Below, one piece after another: positions 16,934 to 24,617 of a DNA stretch of 64,000 nt. Position 1 is the stretch's first letter. The number at the start of each line of letters is the position of its first letter. Source of the DNA: Desertifilum tharense IPPAS B-1220 (GTDB lineage Bacteria; Cyanobacteriota; Cyanobacteriia; Cyanobacteriales; Desertifilaceae); NCBI RefSeq assembly GCF_001746915.1, contig NZ_MJGC01000016.1, forward strand, positions 62,001 through 126,000. Reading direction: 5' to 3'. Below the pieces are notes generated by a model that searched no databases, was not told where the DNA came from, and saw only the letters and a program-made list of their open reading frames with translations. The position numbers were made by a program, and so were the translations under genes.

Positions 16934-17203
16934 ATGTCTCTCCAAGAATTGAAAGAACAAGCTTTTAAGCTATCGGTGAGCGATCGACTCGATTTAGTTA
17001 ATTATATTATCGAATCGCTCCAGAACGACCTTAACTATAAACCGGATTCATCGGAACAAAAAAACTTAGAAGAATTACCAGAAAAACAGTTAGATTTGAT
17101 TGGTCGGATGCAGGGATTTTTAAAAACCGATAAACCTGCTCCCACCGATACGGAAGTTCAAGCAATGCTAGAAGAACGTTTAGTAGAGAAGTTCTTAAAA
17201 TGA
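16934..17203 (+). CDS. Putative antitoxin of a PIN-domain toxin pair
   Basis: An 89-residue, acidic, helical protein. The N-terminal half (LKEQAFKLSVSDRLDLVNYIIESL) resembles the same small-antitoxin pattern as the gene upstream; the C-terminal half is charged and probably disordered until it binds toxin. Its stop overlaps the start of the PIN gene by four bases (ATGA), the classic arrangement of translationally coupled toxin-antitoxin operons. The call rests on length, pattern and coupling. Confidence 0.75.
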   Translation: MSLQELKEQAFKLSVSDRLDLVNYIIESLQNDLNYKPDSSEQKNLEELPEKQLDLIGRMQGFLKTDKPAPTDTEVQAMLEERLVEKFLK

Positions 17204-17622
17204 AAGTCTTGGTTGACACAAACATTATCTTGGACTTTCTGCTAGAACGAGAACTATTTTTACAGGAGGCAAAATTATTATTTCAGGCTATCAATTCTAG
17301 CCAAATAAAAGGTTATGTAACTGCAACAACGTTAACAGATATTTTTTATATTGCCAGACGACATACTCAAAGCCTCGAACGGGCAAGACAGTCAGTAGTA
17401 TTTATATTATCCTCTTTAGAGGTTTGTCCAATAGATCGAACTGTATTAGAGTTGGCTCTAACCTCTACTACACCAGATTTTGAAGATGCGTTGCAGGTTT
17501 CTTGTGCTTTGGCTCAAGGTTTAGATGCAATTGTTACCCGCGATGCTAAATTTCCTGCTAACTCAATTCAAGTGCTGTCTATTCACGAATTAATGCAAAA
17601 ATTAGAAGATGCTAGAGATTAG
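17200..17622 (+). CDS. PIN-domain toxin (VapC-like ribonuclease)
   Basis: A 140-residue PIN-domain protein. The first acidic residue is in MKVLVDTNIILDFLLER (D6) and the later acidic pair is in the TPDFEDALQ and IVTRDAKF segments, which together form the metal site of VapC-type endoribonucleases that cut tRNA or rRNA. Start and the preceding stop overlap as ATGA. The gene ends four bases before the convergent menD stop. The full-length fold and intact acidic residues suggest an active toxin. Confidence 0.88.
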   Translation: MKVLVDTNIILDFLLERELFLQEAKLLFQAINSSQIKGYVTATTLTDIFYIARRHTQSLERARQSVVFILSSLEVCPIDRTVLELALTSTTPDFEDALQVSCALAQGLDAIVTRDAKFPANSIQVLSIHELMQKLEDARD

Positions 17623-17626
17623 CAAG

Positions 17627-19360
17627 TTAAAGCCTGAGTTTGTTGGCTAAATTGCCTAAAATCTCTTGTCGCCATTTGGCGTCGGCTTTGCGGTTGGTGG
17701 GAATTTCTAAGAGGCGAATTCCGTGCTTGGGTAAGACGTGCAAGCGCTGGTGGAGTTGTTGCCAAGATTGGATTAACTCGTAGTTGATATTATAGGCAGC
17801 ACAGAGTTGAGTGAAGTTGACCTTTTGGGGAGTGGCGAAGAATTCTTCAAAAGGGGGATTGAATTGGGAAATGGGGAGGTTTTCAAAAATACCGCCGCCG
17901 TGATTGTTAATCAGGATAATGGTGAGATGTCCGATCAGTTTGTTTTGGAAGAGGAAGCCGTTGGTGTCGTGTAATAGGGCTAAATCTCCCGTTAACATGA
18001 TGCTACTTTGATGATTGTGGGCGATGCCTAAAGCGGTGGATAGGGTGCCATCAATGCCGTTTGCGCCGCGATTGAAAAAGGGTTGAATTTTTGAAGAGTT
18101 GGGCATCCAGAAAAATTCTACATCGCGGACGGGCATACTATTGGCGATGAAGATGGGGGTGGATTGGGGTAGGATTTGGGGAAGCAACCAGGCGACTTTA
18201 CCTTCAAAGAGATTATCTAGGTTGCTGAGTTCTGGGTTGAGGGTTTGTTGAATGTGGCGATCGCACTTTTGCCAGCGCTGACAATACTCGCTTTTTACAC
18301 TCACGGGAAAATCTAACTCTAGCAGGCTTTCTACCCCAAAACGGTGATGAATGCTCAGGCGATGTAGCGGATCGACATTGTGAGGGGAGGGTTCAATAAT
18401 CTCTACCGGAACCTCAAAGCGCGTTAGCCAGTTCCGCAACTCTTTGCTGGTGGGAAGTTCGCCAATTTGCACGATCCGATCGGGAATTAACGCATCGGCT
18501 AGATTTGCGTTCCTTAACAGGATATCGTAGGTCGCGATTAGATTGGGGTTGAGGTGGGCATAGTTGCGAATGGGGGAAAGTCCATCAGCTAAAACCGGCC
18601 AGCCCAAGGCTTGAGCTAAATGCGCGATCGCCCTACAGTAAGTTTCAGGATCGCCCGGTTGTGCCGTCCCTGCAATAATTAACCCATTGGGGCAACTTTG
18701 CCACTCAGCTAAGGGAATGTGGGGAATAGAGGTTTGAACTGCTGAATTTTTAACCCCAGAAAAGAATAAATCCGTGGGAAACTCCGCCTCTAGCGCGATC
18801 GCCTCCGCTTGGGGAATCGGGGCTAGCGGATCGCGAAACGGTAGGTTAAGATGCACTGGGCCAGGAGTTGGAAAGCGCGATCGCTCCCAAGCTTGCATCA
18901 CCGTCTGACGCAGATATCCCAACATCCCCATCTCCAATGCAGGAACCGCTAACTCAACTTGCCAGTTAGGATAGGTTCCATACAGTTTCACCTGATCGAT
19001 CGTCTGCCCAGAATGACATTCCCGCATCTCCGGCGGACGATCGGCCGTTAAAATCAAGAGAGGAATTCGGCTTTCCTTCGCTTCAATAACAGCCGGATAA
19101 AAGTTAGCGCCAGCCGTTCCCGACGTACAGACTAGCACGACAGGCAACCCGGTGCGCTTGGCAACTCCCAAGGCAAAAAATGCAGCAGAACGCTCATCTA
19201 AAATAGAGATTGTCTCAATCTCTCGATGTTGAGCAAACGCAACGGTTAGCGCAGTTGAACGCGATCCGGGACAGATAATAGCAGTTTGTAGCCCTAAGCG
19301 ATGTAGCGTCTCAGCTAAGATTGAAGCCCAAACCGTGTTAGTGTTGCGAAAATCGATCAT
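17627..19360 (-). CDS. menD: 2-succinyl-5-enolpyruvyl-6-hydroxy-3-cyclohexene-1-carboxylate synthase
   Basis: A 577-residue ThDP-dependent enzyme that joins isochorismate and 2-oxoglutarate in the phylloquinone pathway. Visible hallmarks are the N-terminal PYR domain with AIICPGSRSTALTVAFA, the activating Glu region LDERSAAFFALG, the TSGTAGANFYPAV segment, and the PP domain with GDLALLHDTNGF ... INNHGGGIF. The length is normal for MenD. Its start has no close neighbour upstream; the region there is filled with short tandem repeats. Together with menB it shows that this organism makes its own phylloquinone. Assignment is firm. Confidence 0.97.
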   Translation of the reverse strand: MIDFRNTNTVWASILAETLHRLGLQTAIICPGSRSTALTVAFAQHREIETISILDERSAAFFALGVAKRTGLPVVLVCTSGTAGANFYPAVIEAKESRIPLLILTADRPPEMRECHSGQTIDQVKLYGTYPNWQVELAVPALEMGMLGYLRQTVMQAWERSRFPTPGPVHLNLPFRDPLAPIPQAEAIALEAEFPTDLFFSGVKNSAVQTSIPHIPLAEWQSCPNGLIIAGTAQPGDPETYCRAIAHLAQALGWPVLADGLSPIRNYAHLNPNLIATYDILLRNANLADALIPDRIVQIGELPTSKELRNWLTRFEVPVEIIEPSPHNVDPLHRLSIHHRFGVESLLELDFPVSVKSEYCQRWQKCDRHIQQTLNPELSNLDNLFEGKVAWLLPQILPQSTPIFIANSMPVRDVEFFWMPNSSKIQPFFNRGANGIDGTLSTALGIAHNHQSSIMLTGDLALLHDTNGFLFQNKLIGHLTIILINNHGGGIFENLPISQFNPPFEEFFATPQKVNFTQLCAAYNINYELIQSWQQLHQRLHVLPKHGIRLLEIPTNRKADAKWRQEILGNLANKLRL

Positions 19361-19545
19361 TAGACAAAAGTTTTCAGACTTGGAAAAGAGTTTGGAGCCT
19401 ATTCACACAAAGGTTTGTAGAGATAAACCTATTAGTCACTCTCATCTTCACACAAACTGCCCACTCAACACACCACTACGCCCCAAGAACCACGCAACAG
19501 CCCTCTTAAACTTCCTCAGCACAACGAAGAACCGCGCAACAGCAC
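19361..19545. other. Upstream region of menD
   Basis: This stretch ahead of menD holds its minus-strand promoter. It grades into C-rich, degenerate repeats from about 19480 on. No individual promoter boxes can be fixed, and the plus-strand frame that crosses it is only repeat translation. Confidence 0.4.
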
Positions 19546-19732
19546 TCAAAACTCAGCACTCAGAAATCCCCCCACCTTCCCATCTCCCCACCCTCTTCCC
19601 CACTCAGCACTCAGCACTTTACACTCAGCACTCAGAAATCCCCCCACCCTCTTCCCACTCGGAACTCGGAACTCGGAACTTTGCACTCCTTTCCCCACTC
19701 AGCACTCAGCACTCAGCACTCAGCACTTTAAT
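19546..19732. repeat. Composite heptamer array (CACTCAG and CGGAACT units)
   Basis: Head-to-tail copies of CACTCAG alternate with blocks of CGGAACT and C-rich spacers such as CCCCCACCCTCTTCCC. The same composite order recurs at 47.9 and 62.2 kb. It matches the idea of short tandemly repeated repetitive (STRR) sequences known from cyanobacteria, although I cannot match it to a named type. Its right end supplies the last codons and stop of the adjacent acetyltransferase gene. Confidence 0.85.
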
Positions 19733-20221
19733 ATAGATGCGATCGCACCGAGAGGTTTCTACCCCTGTTGTGGGTTGATAGCCAGAACGTTCGTAAAGTT
19801 GCACCGCCTCTTTGAGAACGCTTGCAGTTTCCACATAAATTTGTTGAAATTGCCGAGAGGCGCTTCCCGAAGGGATCGCTTCGCGAATCGCTTTTTCTAG
19901 CGCTTGCAGTAAAAACCGCCCCAAACCTTGCCCTCGCGCTTCCGGTAACAGGTACATCTTACGCACTTCTACCGCCCCTTCCCCGCGTTCTACCGGATAA
20001 TAGGCGGCCGTTCCTACCAGCTTTCCCTGGCACTCCACTACCCAAAACTCGCCTCCTTTCTCCCAATAGGCGGCTTCAACCTCCAACACATCGCGATCCG
20101 CCCCTGTGGGGTCCCAGGCTAAACCATACTCCGCTAGAACAGAACTAATGACCTCGGCTGCTGCATCGCGATCGCCATCCATCCAATCTCGAATCAAAAA
20201 ATCTTTGTAGTATAACTGCAC
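19706..20221 (-). CDS. GNAT-family N-acetyltransferase
   Basis: A 171-residue acetyltransferase with the GNAT core: strand VVECQGKLVGTAAYYPV, then VRKMYLLPEARGQGLGRFLLQALE with the acetyl-CoA pyrophosphate loop (ARGQGLG), and the C-terminal YERSGYQP. The substrate is unknown. The last six residues (KVLSAEC and stop, approximately) are encoded by CACTCAG repeats on the complementary strand, so the original C-terminus seems to have been replaced by the array. Divergent from the AEC transporter gene; a perfect 8-bp inverted repeat (AGAAAACT / AGTTTTCT, 20239-20262) lies between their starts. Confidence 0.88.
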   Translation of the reverse strand: MQLYYKDFLIRDWMDGDRDAAAEVISSVLAEYGLAWDPTGADRDVLEVEAAYWEKGGEFWVVECQGKLVGTAAYYPVERGEGAVEVRKMYLLPEARGQGLGRFLLQALEKAIREAIPSGSASRQFQQIYVETASVLKEAVQLYERSGYQPTTGVETSRCDRIYIKVLSAEC

Positions 20222-20321
20222 AGGCTAATCGAGAACTGAGAAAACTTCAAGCTTAGTTTTCTTACTGTACCGCTCTTAGCCACCAAGATTGCTATAGCTG
20301 GTATTGCGAGTTTTTTTCCCT

Positions 20322-21284
20322 ATGCCCGATTTAGTGTATTCCCTCTTCCAACTTTACGTTCCCCTAATTGGCTGGACGGCCTTGGGATGGTTGTTCGGTA
20401 AAAAACTCCCGAAAGTTTACTCTAACCGACTCGGAAAATTTTTATTTTGGATTGGCGTCCCCATTAGTATTGTGGCCTTTTTGCGGCGTACCGATCTATC
20501 GGGTTGGATTGCGATCGCCCCCATTACCGCCTGGATCGCGATCTTACTCGGTGCAGGACTCGCTTGGATGTGGATTGGTTTCGGCTTAAAAGGGGAACGC
20601 ACCGAACCCTCAGACCCTTATTGGCGCGAACCCACCCAAGGCAGCTTTTTGTTAGCCGTGATGGTGGGAAATACAGGTTACATCGGCTATCCCACCATTT
20701 TGTCCTTAATTGGCCCAGAGTATTTTAGTTGGGCGCTGCTGTACGATTTACTCGGTACCACCATTGGCGCGTATGGCTTAGGAGTTGCCCTGGCTGCCCG
20801 TTTAGGTGAAAACTTGGGTCGGCAGCAATATAGCGCCATTCGAGGCACGCTACAAGCTTTAATCCAAAATCCGGCCCTGTGGAGTATGGTCGTCGGTTTG
20901 GCTTTTCGTCCAGTAGCTTTACCCGCTTGGGCAGAATCTAGCTTAAATGCGATCGCCTGGGCTGTGATTAGTTTGGCGCTAGTCTTAATTGGGATGAAAC
21001 TCAGCCAACTGCGATCGCTCGGAAACCTCAAGCAGACTCTAATCGCCCTAGGAATTAAAATGTTATTGGTTCCCTTAGTTGTGGGTGTTGGCTTAACGTT
21101 TTTTGGCATTAGCGGCCCGCCTCATCTGATTTTAGTGCTTCAGATGGCAATGCCTCCCGCCTTTGCTACCCTAGTGATTGCGGAAGCGTACAACCTCGAC
21201 CGCGACTTAACGGTCACTTCTCTAGCCCTCGGTACGATTGGTTTGTTATTTACCTTGCCGATCTGGATTCTACTCTTTGGTTAG
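20322..21284 (+). CDS. AEC-family (auxin efflux carrier-type) transporter
   Basis: A 320-residue membrane protein with about ten hydrophobic helices in two halves, each half carrying the family's Gly/Pro-rich break (NTGYIGYPTILSLIGPE in the first, MAMPPAFATLVIAEAYNL in the second). AEC proteins export small carboxylates, amino acids or peptides by secondary transport; the substrate here is unknown. I start at the ATG at 20322; an upstream TTG adds six residues with no support. A 7-bp stem (GAACCCC / GGGGTTC) 15 bases after the stop has no T-run. The gene seems to be solitary. Confidence 0.88.
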   Translation: MPDLVYSLFQLYVPLIGWTALGWLFGKKLPKVYSNRLGKFLFWIGVPISIVAFLRRTDLSGWIAIAPITAWIAILLGAGLAWMWIGFGLKGERTEPSDPYWREPTQGSFLLAVMVGNTGYIGYPTILSLIGPEYFSWALLYDLLGTTIGAYGLGVALAARLGENLGRQQYSAIRGTLQALIQNPALWSMVVGLAFRPVALPAWAESSLNAIAWAVISLALVLIGMKLSQLRSLGNLKQTLIALGIKMLLVPLVVGVGLTFFGISGPPHLILVLQMAMPPAFATLVIAEAYNLDRDLTVTSLALGTIGLLFTLPIWILLFG

Positions 21285-21340
21285 CTGGCATCGGCATTAG
21301 AACCCCGCTTTCTAGAGGGGTTCGCACGCAAACACAACAA

Positions 21341-22060
21341 ATGAAAACAATTCTCCTCACAGGTGCATCCGGTGTGATTGGGCGTTCTCTGCAACAACAC
21401 TTGGATGACTCCTACAAATTTCGCTGTATCGATCGGCAACCGTTACCCGATGTGGAAGACTCCCATGTAATCGATGTTACAGATTTTTCAGCCGTTTCTG
21501 CGGTGATGGCAGGCGTTGATGCAGTCATCCATTTAGCCGCTAATCCCCATGTCGATCAAGCCTGGAACGATGTTTATACGAGCGGTATTGGCGGAACCTA
21601 TAACGTTTTTGAGGCAGCCCGCCAAGCCAATGTCCGCAAGATTATTTATGCCAGCACGAATCATGTGTCTGGATGGCGCGAAGTCCTAGGAGAAAGCCCG
21701 ATTACTCCAGATTTACCTGTGCGCCCCGATTCTCTGTATGGCGTTGGTAAAGCGTTCGGCGAGGCTTTAGGGCAATTTTATTGCGATCGCTATGAAGTAT
21801 CCGTAATTTGCCTTAGAATAGGTACATTCACTGAAACTCCTCAAGCTAGAAATTCAGAGGATCGCATTCTGCGGACGTGGTGCAGTCCCCGCGATTTGGC
21901 GCAATTGGTAGCGCGATCGCTCGAAGTCAAAAATTTAGGATTCCAAATCTTCTACGGAATTTCCGGGAATACCCGGAGATTTTGGGATATAGGTAATGCT
22001 CAGGAATTGCTTGGATATCGCCCTCAAGATAATGCGGAAGTATTACTTAAACCGGAGTAA
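21341..22060 (+). CDS. NAD-dependent epimerase/dehydratase (uronate dehydrogenase-like)
   Basis: A 239-residue extended-type short-chain dehydrogenase. The nucleotide loop is TGASGVIGRSL, the active site is YGVGK with an upstream Ser in ASTNHVSG, and an acidic residue follows the second strand, which favours NAD. The short length and STNHVSG motif resemble uronate dehydrogenases, which oxidise glucuronate or galacturonate to lactones. A glycosyltransferase starts 94 bases downstream, so a sugar role is sensible. The exact substrate is not proven by sequence. Confidence 0.85.
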   Translation: MKTILLTGASGVIGRSLQQHLDDSYKFRCIDRQPLPDVEDSHVIDVTDFSAVSAVMAGVDAVIHLAANPHVDQAWNDVYTSGIGGTYNVFEAARQANVRKIIYASTNHVSGWREVLGESPITPDLPVRPDSLYGVGKAFGEALGQFYCDRYEVSVICLRIGTFTETPQARNSEDRILRTWCSPRDLAQLVARSLEVKNLGFQIFYGISGNTRRFWDIGNAQELLGYRPQDNAEVLLKPE

Positions 22061-22154
22061 CTGGGTGCAAATCCCATTGCAAGAAACCGATTGTCTCAGC
22101 TTGTATTAAACCTAAAGTCAAACTGACATTGCATCTACAGGAGAAAGCGATCGA

Positions 22155-23093
22155 ATGCTGCACGCTCAACGCACGCTCGTTTCCATTATTATTCCCTGTT
22201 TTAACGCAGCTCAATGGATAGAAGAAGCAATTGAAAGTTGCTTGAGCCAAACCTATCCTCACCGAGAAATTATTGTAATCGATGATGGTTCTACGGATAA
22301 CAGCCTTGAGGTCATTCAGCGATATTACGGACAAATTACTTGGGAAACCGGAGAAAATCGAGGCGGAAATGCAGCGAGGAATCGCGGTTTAGAGCTAGCC
22401 AAAGGAGACTATATTCAATATCTAGATGCCGATGACTTCTTGCTTCCCGACAAAATTGCTCAACAGGTGCAACATTTAGAAGCAACCCGGACTGATATTG
22501 TCTATGGCGACATCCAATATCAGCATCATCTCCCCAACGGACATATTCGACGAGAACCTATGATCTTACCGGGTTTAGTTGGGCAACCTGACAACATTCT
22601 TAAAGCCTTAATCATGTACGGTTGCTTTCCCCCTAGCGCCTACCTCTTCCGCAAAAGCATTCTTGAAAATATCGGGGGCTGGGATGAAGAACTCAAAGCC
22701 GGACAAGACCGAGATTTACTCCTGCGTTTAGCCATTCAAGGAGCTAAATTTCGCTATCAAGCTGGCGATGTCGCCATTTACCGAAGATACGGCAATGTTA
22801 CGGTTTCAACCGCCAATAAAACTTGTTTGGTGCTAAGTTTTTGTCGCGTCTTAGAAAAAGCGACCGCGCAACTGAGCGCCCAAAATCGCCTATCTTCAAA
22901 GTATCTTTATGCTTTAGCAAAAGGCTACAAAGTCATGGCAATGCAGTACCAAGCGGAAATCAGCCCTCCTCTGTATTTCTGGCTGTTAGAGAAATCTTTA
23001 ATTCTCTTTACAAAATTTGCCATTAGAAAAGCTAAAATGAGAGAAAATTACGCGCCTTTCAACGCCCTATCTCTGCTCAACTCAATGGCTTAA
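22155..23093 (+). CDS. Family 2 glycosyltransferase
   Basis: A 312-residue GT-A enzyme. It opens with the family 2 signature VSIIIPCFNAAQWIEEAI, has the nucleotide-binding VIDDGSTDNS, the metal-binding YLDADD (DxD-like) and the acceptor-side region GGWDEELKAGQDRDLLLRLA. There is no membrane segment, so it acts in the cytoplasm or at the membrane face, transferring a sugar from a nucleotide donor to an unknown acceptor. It follows the sugar dehydrogenase gene and precedes a binding-protein gene by 48 bases. Confidence 0.9.
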   Translation: MLHAQRTLVSIIIPCFNAAQWIEEAIESCLSQTYPHREIIVIDDGSTDNSLEVIQRYYGQITWETGENRGGNAARNRGLELAKGDYIQYLDADDFLLPDKIAQQVQHLEATRTDIVYGDIQYQHHLPNGHIRREPMILPGLVGQPDNILKALIMYGCFPPSAYLFRKSILENIGGWDEELKAGQDRDLLLRLAIQGAKFRYQAGDVAIYRRYGNVTVSTANKTCLVLSFCRVLEKATAQLSAQNRLSSKYLYALAKGYKVMAMQYQAEISPPLYFWLLEKSLILFTKFAIRKAKMRENYAPFNALSLLNSMA

Positions 23094-23141
23094 TCCGCAG
23101 TTTCACGGATTGACCGTCTTCAGATTGGAGTCTCCTACAAA

Positions 23142-24554
23142 ATGCCGAAATCTCTGTTTAAGTTAGTGGCGATCGCGCTTTGCGTCTTTGGGCTAATTAC
23201 CTGCACCCAAAACTTCTCTATCAACTCCGTTGGAGTTAACTCAGCATCGGCGCAAACCTCAGAATTTCAAATTTGGTGGTCTCAAGGATTTCTTCCCGAA
23301 GAAAACGAAATGATCTCCCAACTCGTTTCCCAATGGGAACAAGCCACCGGATTAAAAGCGCACTTAACCCTACTTCCCAGTAATATTCTGATTGAAGAAA
23401 CTCAAAAAGCCCTAGACATTGGCAGACCTCCAGATATTGTCTTTAGCCCGGACGGAGATACTAACCTATTTCCTAAACTGGCTTGGAACAATCAACTCGC
23501 AGACGTAACCCCCATCTTAGCCCCGCTTAAATCCCAATTTGCCCCCATCTCCCTAGAAGCCGTTTCCTATCAAAATAAAACCACGCAGAAACGGAGTTAT
23601 TACGCCGTCCCCCTAGGGGAATCCACCGTTTACATCCACTACTGGAAAGACGCCCTAGAACGCGCCAATTTAACGGCAAACGAGCTACCCTCCGACTGGA
23701 ACGCCTTCTGGAATTACTGGGAGCGATCGCAACAAAACCTCCTCGCCCTAGGAGAACCGAAAATGTACGGCGTTGGTCTGTGCATGTCTGCCTTGGGCAC
23801 CGATACATCCTGGGGCTTTGAACAATTTTTAGAAGCCTATAACGCCCGTTTATTAGATGAAAACGGACAACTTTTAATCGATCGTCCCGAAGTCCGTTCC
23901 GGAATTATCGCCGCCCTAGAACAATACGCCCGCTTTTATCAACAGGGTTACGTGCCCCCAGAGGCAACTGAATGGCGAGATTCCAGCAATAATATCAGTT
24001 TTCTAGATAGCGACATTGTAATGACAGCCAATAGTACGCTATCAATTCCCCTCACTCAACAGCATCCCCCCAACCCTTATAATCAAAAATCCAACGATCT
24101 CTACTTTAATAAAATTGCAACGACCCACTGGCCCCTCAAACCCGATGGTCGTCCTTTACCTTCTATTTTAAGTATTAAACAAGCCGTTGTTTTTGCCGCT
24201 TCCCCCCACCAAGAAGCGGCATTTAGCTTTCTATCTTATTTACTACAACCTGAAAATCTCAATCAACTTTTAGTTGTGGGTAATAAAGGGCGATTTCTCC
24301 CCGTCATGATCGACCTACTCGAAAACGAATTTTGGAATAACCCGAACGATCCGCACCTAACGGCCGCGACTGAAATTATTAACCAACCGACTCGCGCCTC
24401 TTACCCGGTGTACCATCCCGCCTATAGCCAAGTGATTTCGCAAAATCTGTGGGCAAAAGCCCTTTTAGAAATTGTCAATCAAAAAGCGACTCCCGAAGCC
24501 GCCGCCGATCGCACCATCGCCGAAATTAAAACCCTATTTGCCAACTGGCAATAA
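23142..24554 (+). CDS. Orphan extracytoplasmic solute-binding protein (family 1)
   Basis: A 470-residue sugar-type binding protein. The N-terminus is a signal sequence with a lipobox-like LITC at about residue 21, so it is probably a lipoprotein. The mature part shows the family 1 pattern (FQIWWSQGFLPEENEMI ... LVSQWEQATGLKAHL, then PPDIVFSPDGDT). No permease or ATPase gene is near; the next gene is a hybrid histidine kinase with an extracytoplasmic sensor domain. It may therefore feed a ligand signal to the kinase rather than to a transporter (inference); alternatively its transporter is elsewhere. Confidence 0.9.
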   Translation: MPKSLFKLVAIALCVFGLITCTQNFSINSVGVNSASAQTSEFQIWWSQGFLPEENEMISQLVSQWEQATGLKAHLTLLPSNILIEETQKALDIGRPPDIVFSPDGDTNLFPKLAWNNQLADVTPILAPLKSQFAPISLEAVSYQNKTTQKRSYYAVPLGESTVYIHYWKDALERANLTANELPSDWNAFWNYWERSQQNLLALGEPKMYGVGLCMSALGTDTSWGFEQFLEAYNARLLDENGQLLIDRPEVRSGIIAALEQYARFYQQGYVPPEATEWRDSSNNISFLDSDIVMTANSTLSIPLTQQHPPNPYNQKSNDLYFNKIATTHWPLKPDGRPLPSILSIKQAVVFAASPHQEAAFSFLSYLLQPENLNQLLVVGNKGRFLPVMIDLLENEFWNNPNDPHLTAATEIINQPTRASYPVYHPAYSQVISQNLWAKALLEIVNQKATPEAAADRTIAEIKTLFANWQ

Positions 24555-24577
24555 TCTTCTTGCCTTGTCGCTACCCT

Positions 24578-24617
24578 CCCCGCTGCTAAAGACGGGGTTT
24601 CTTGGAGGTTTCCGATG
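24578..24617 (+). promoter_or_regulatory. Hairpin and strong ribosome site before the hybrid kinase
   Basis: A 5-bp GC stem (CCCCG / CGGGG, loop CTGCTAAAGA) is followed by TTTCTTGGAGGTTTCCGATG, which holds a perfect GGAGG six bases before the ATG. The hairpin could partly terminate the upstream gene or control kinase translation. The sequence also resembles hairpin ends of IS200/IS605-type elements, but no transposase gene is near. Confidence 0.45.

Noticed and set aside
19335..19736. 133-codon plus-strand frame across the heptamer array, and a possible CRISPR array there
   Set aside because: The frame is repeat translation. The units are 7-8 bp and contiguous, without the longer repeats and unique spacers of a CRISPR array.
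24578..24617. Complete IS200/IS605 element at the kinase leader
   Set aside because: Only a hairpin resembles an element end; no transposase or TnpB frame lies within several kilobases.
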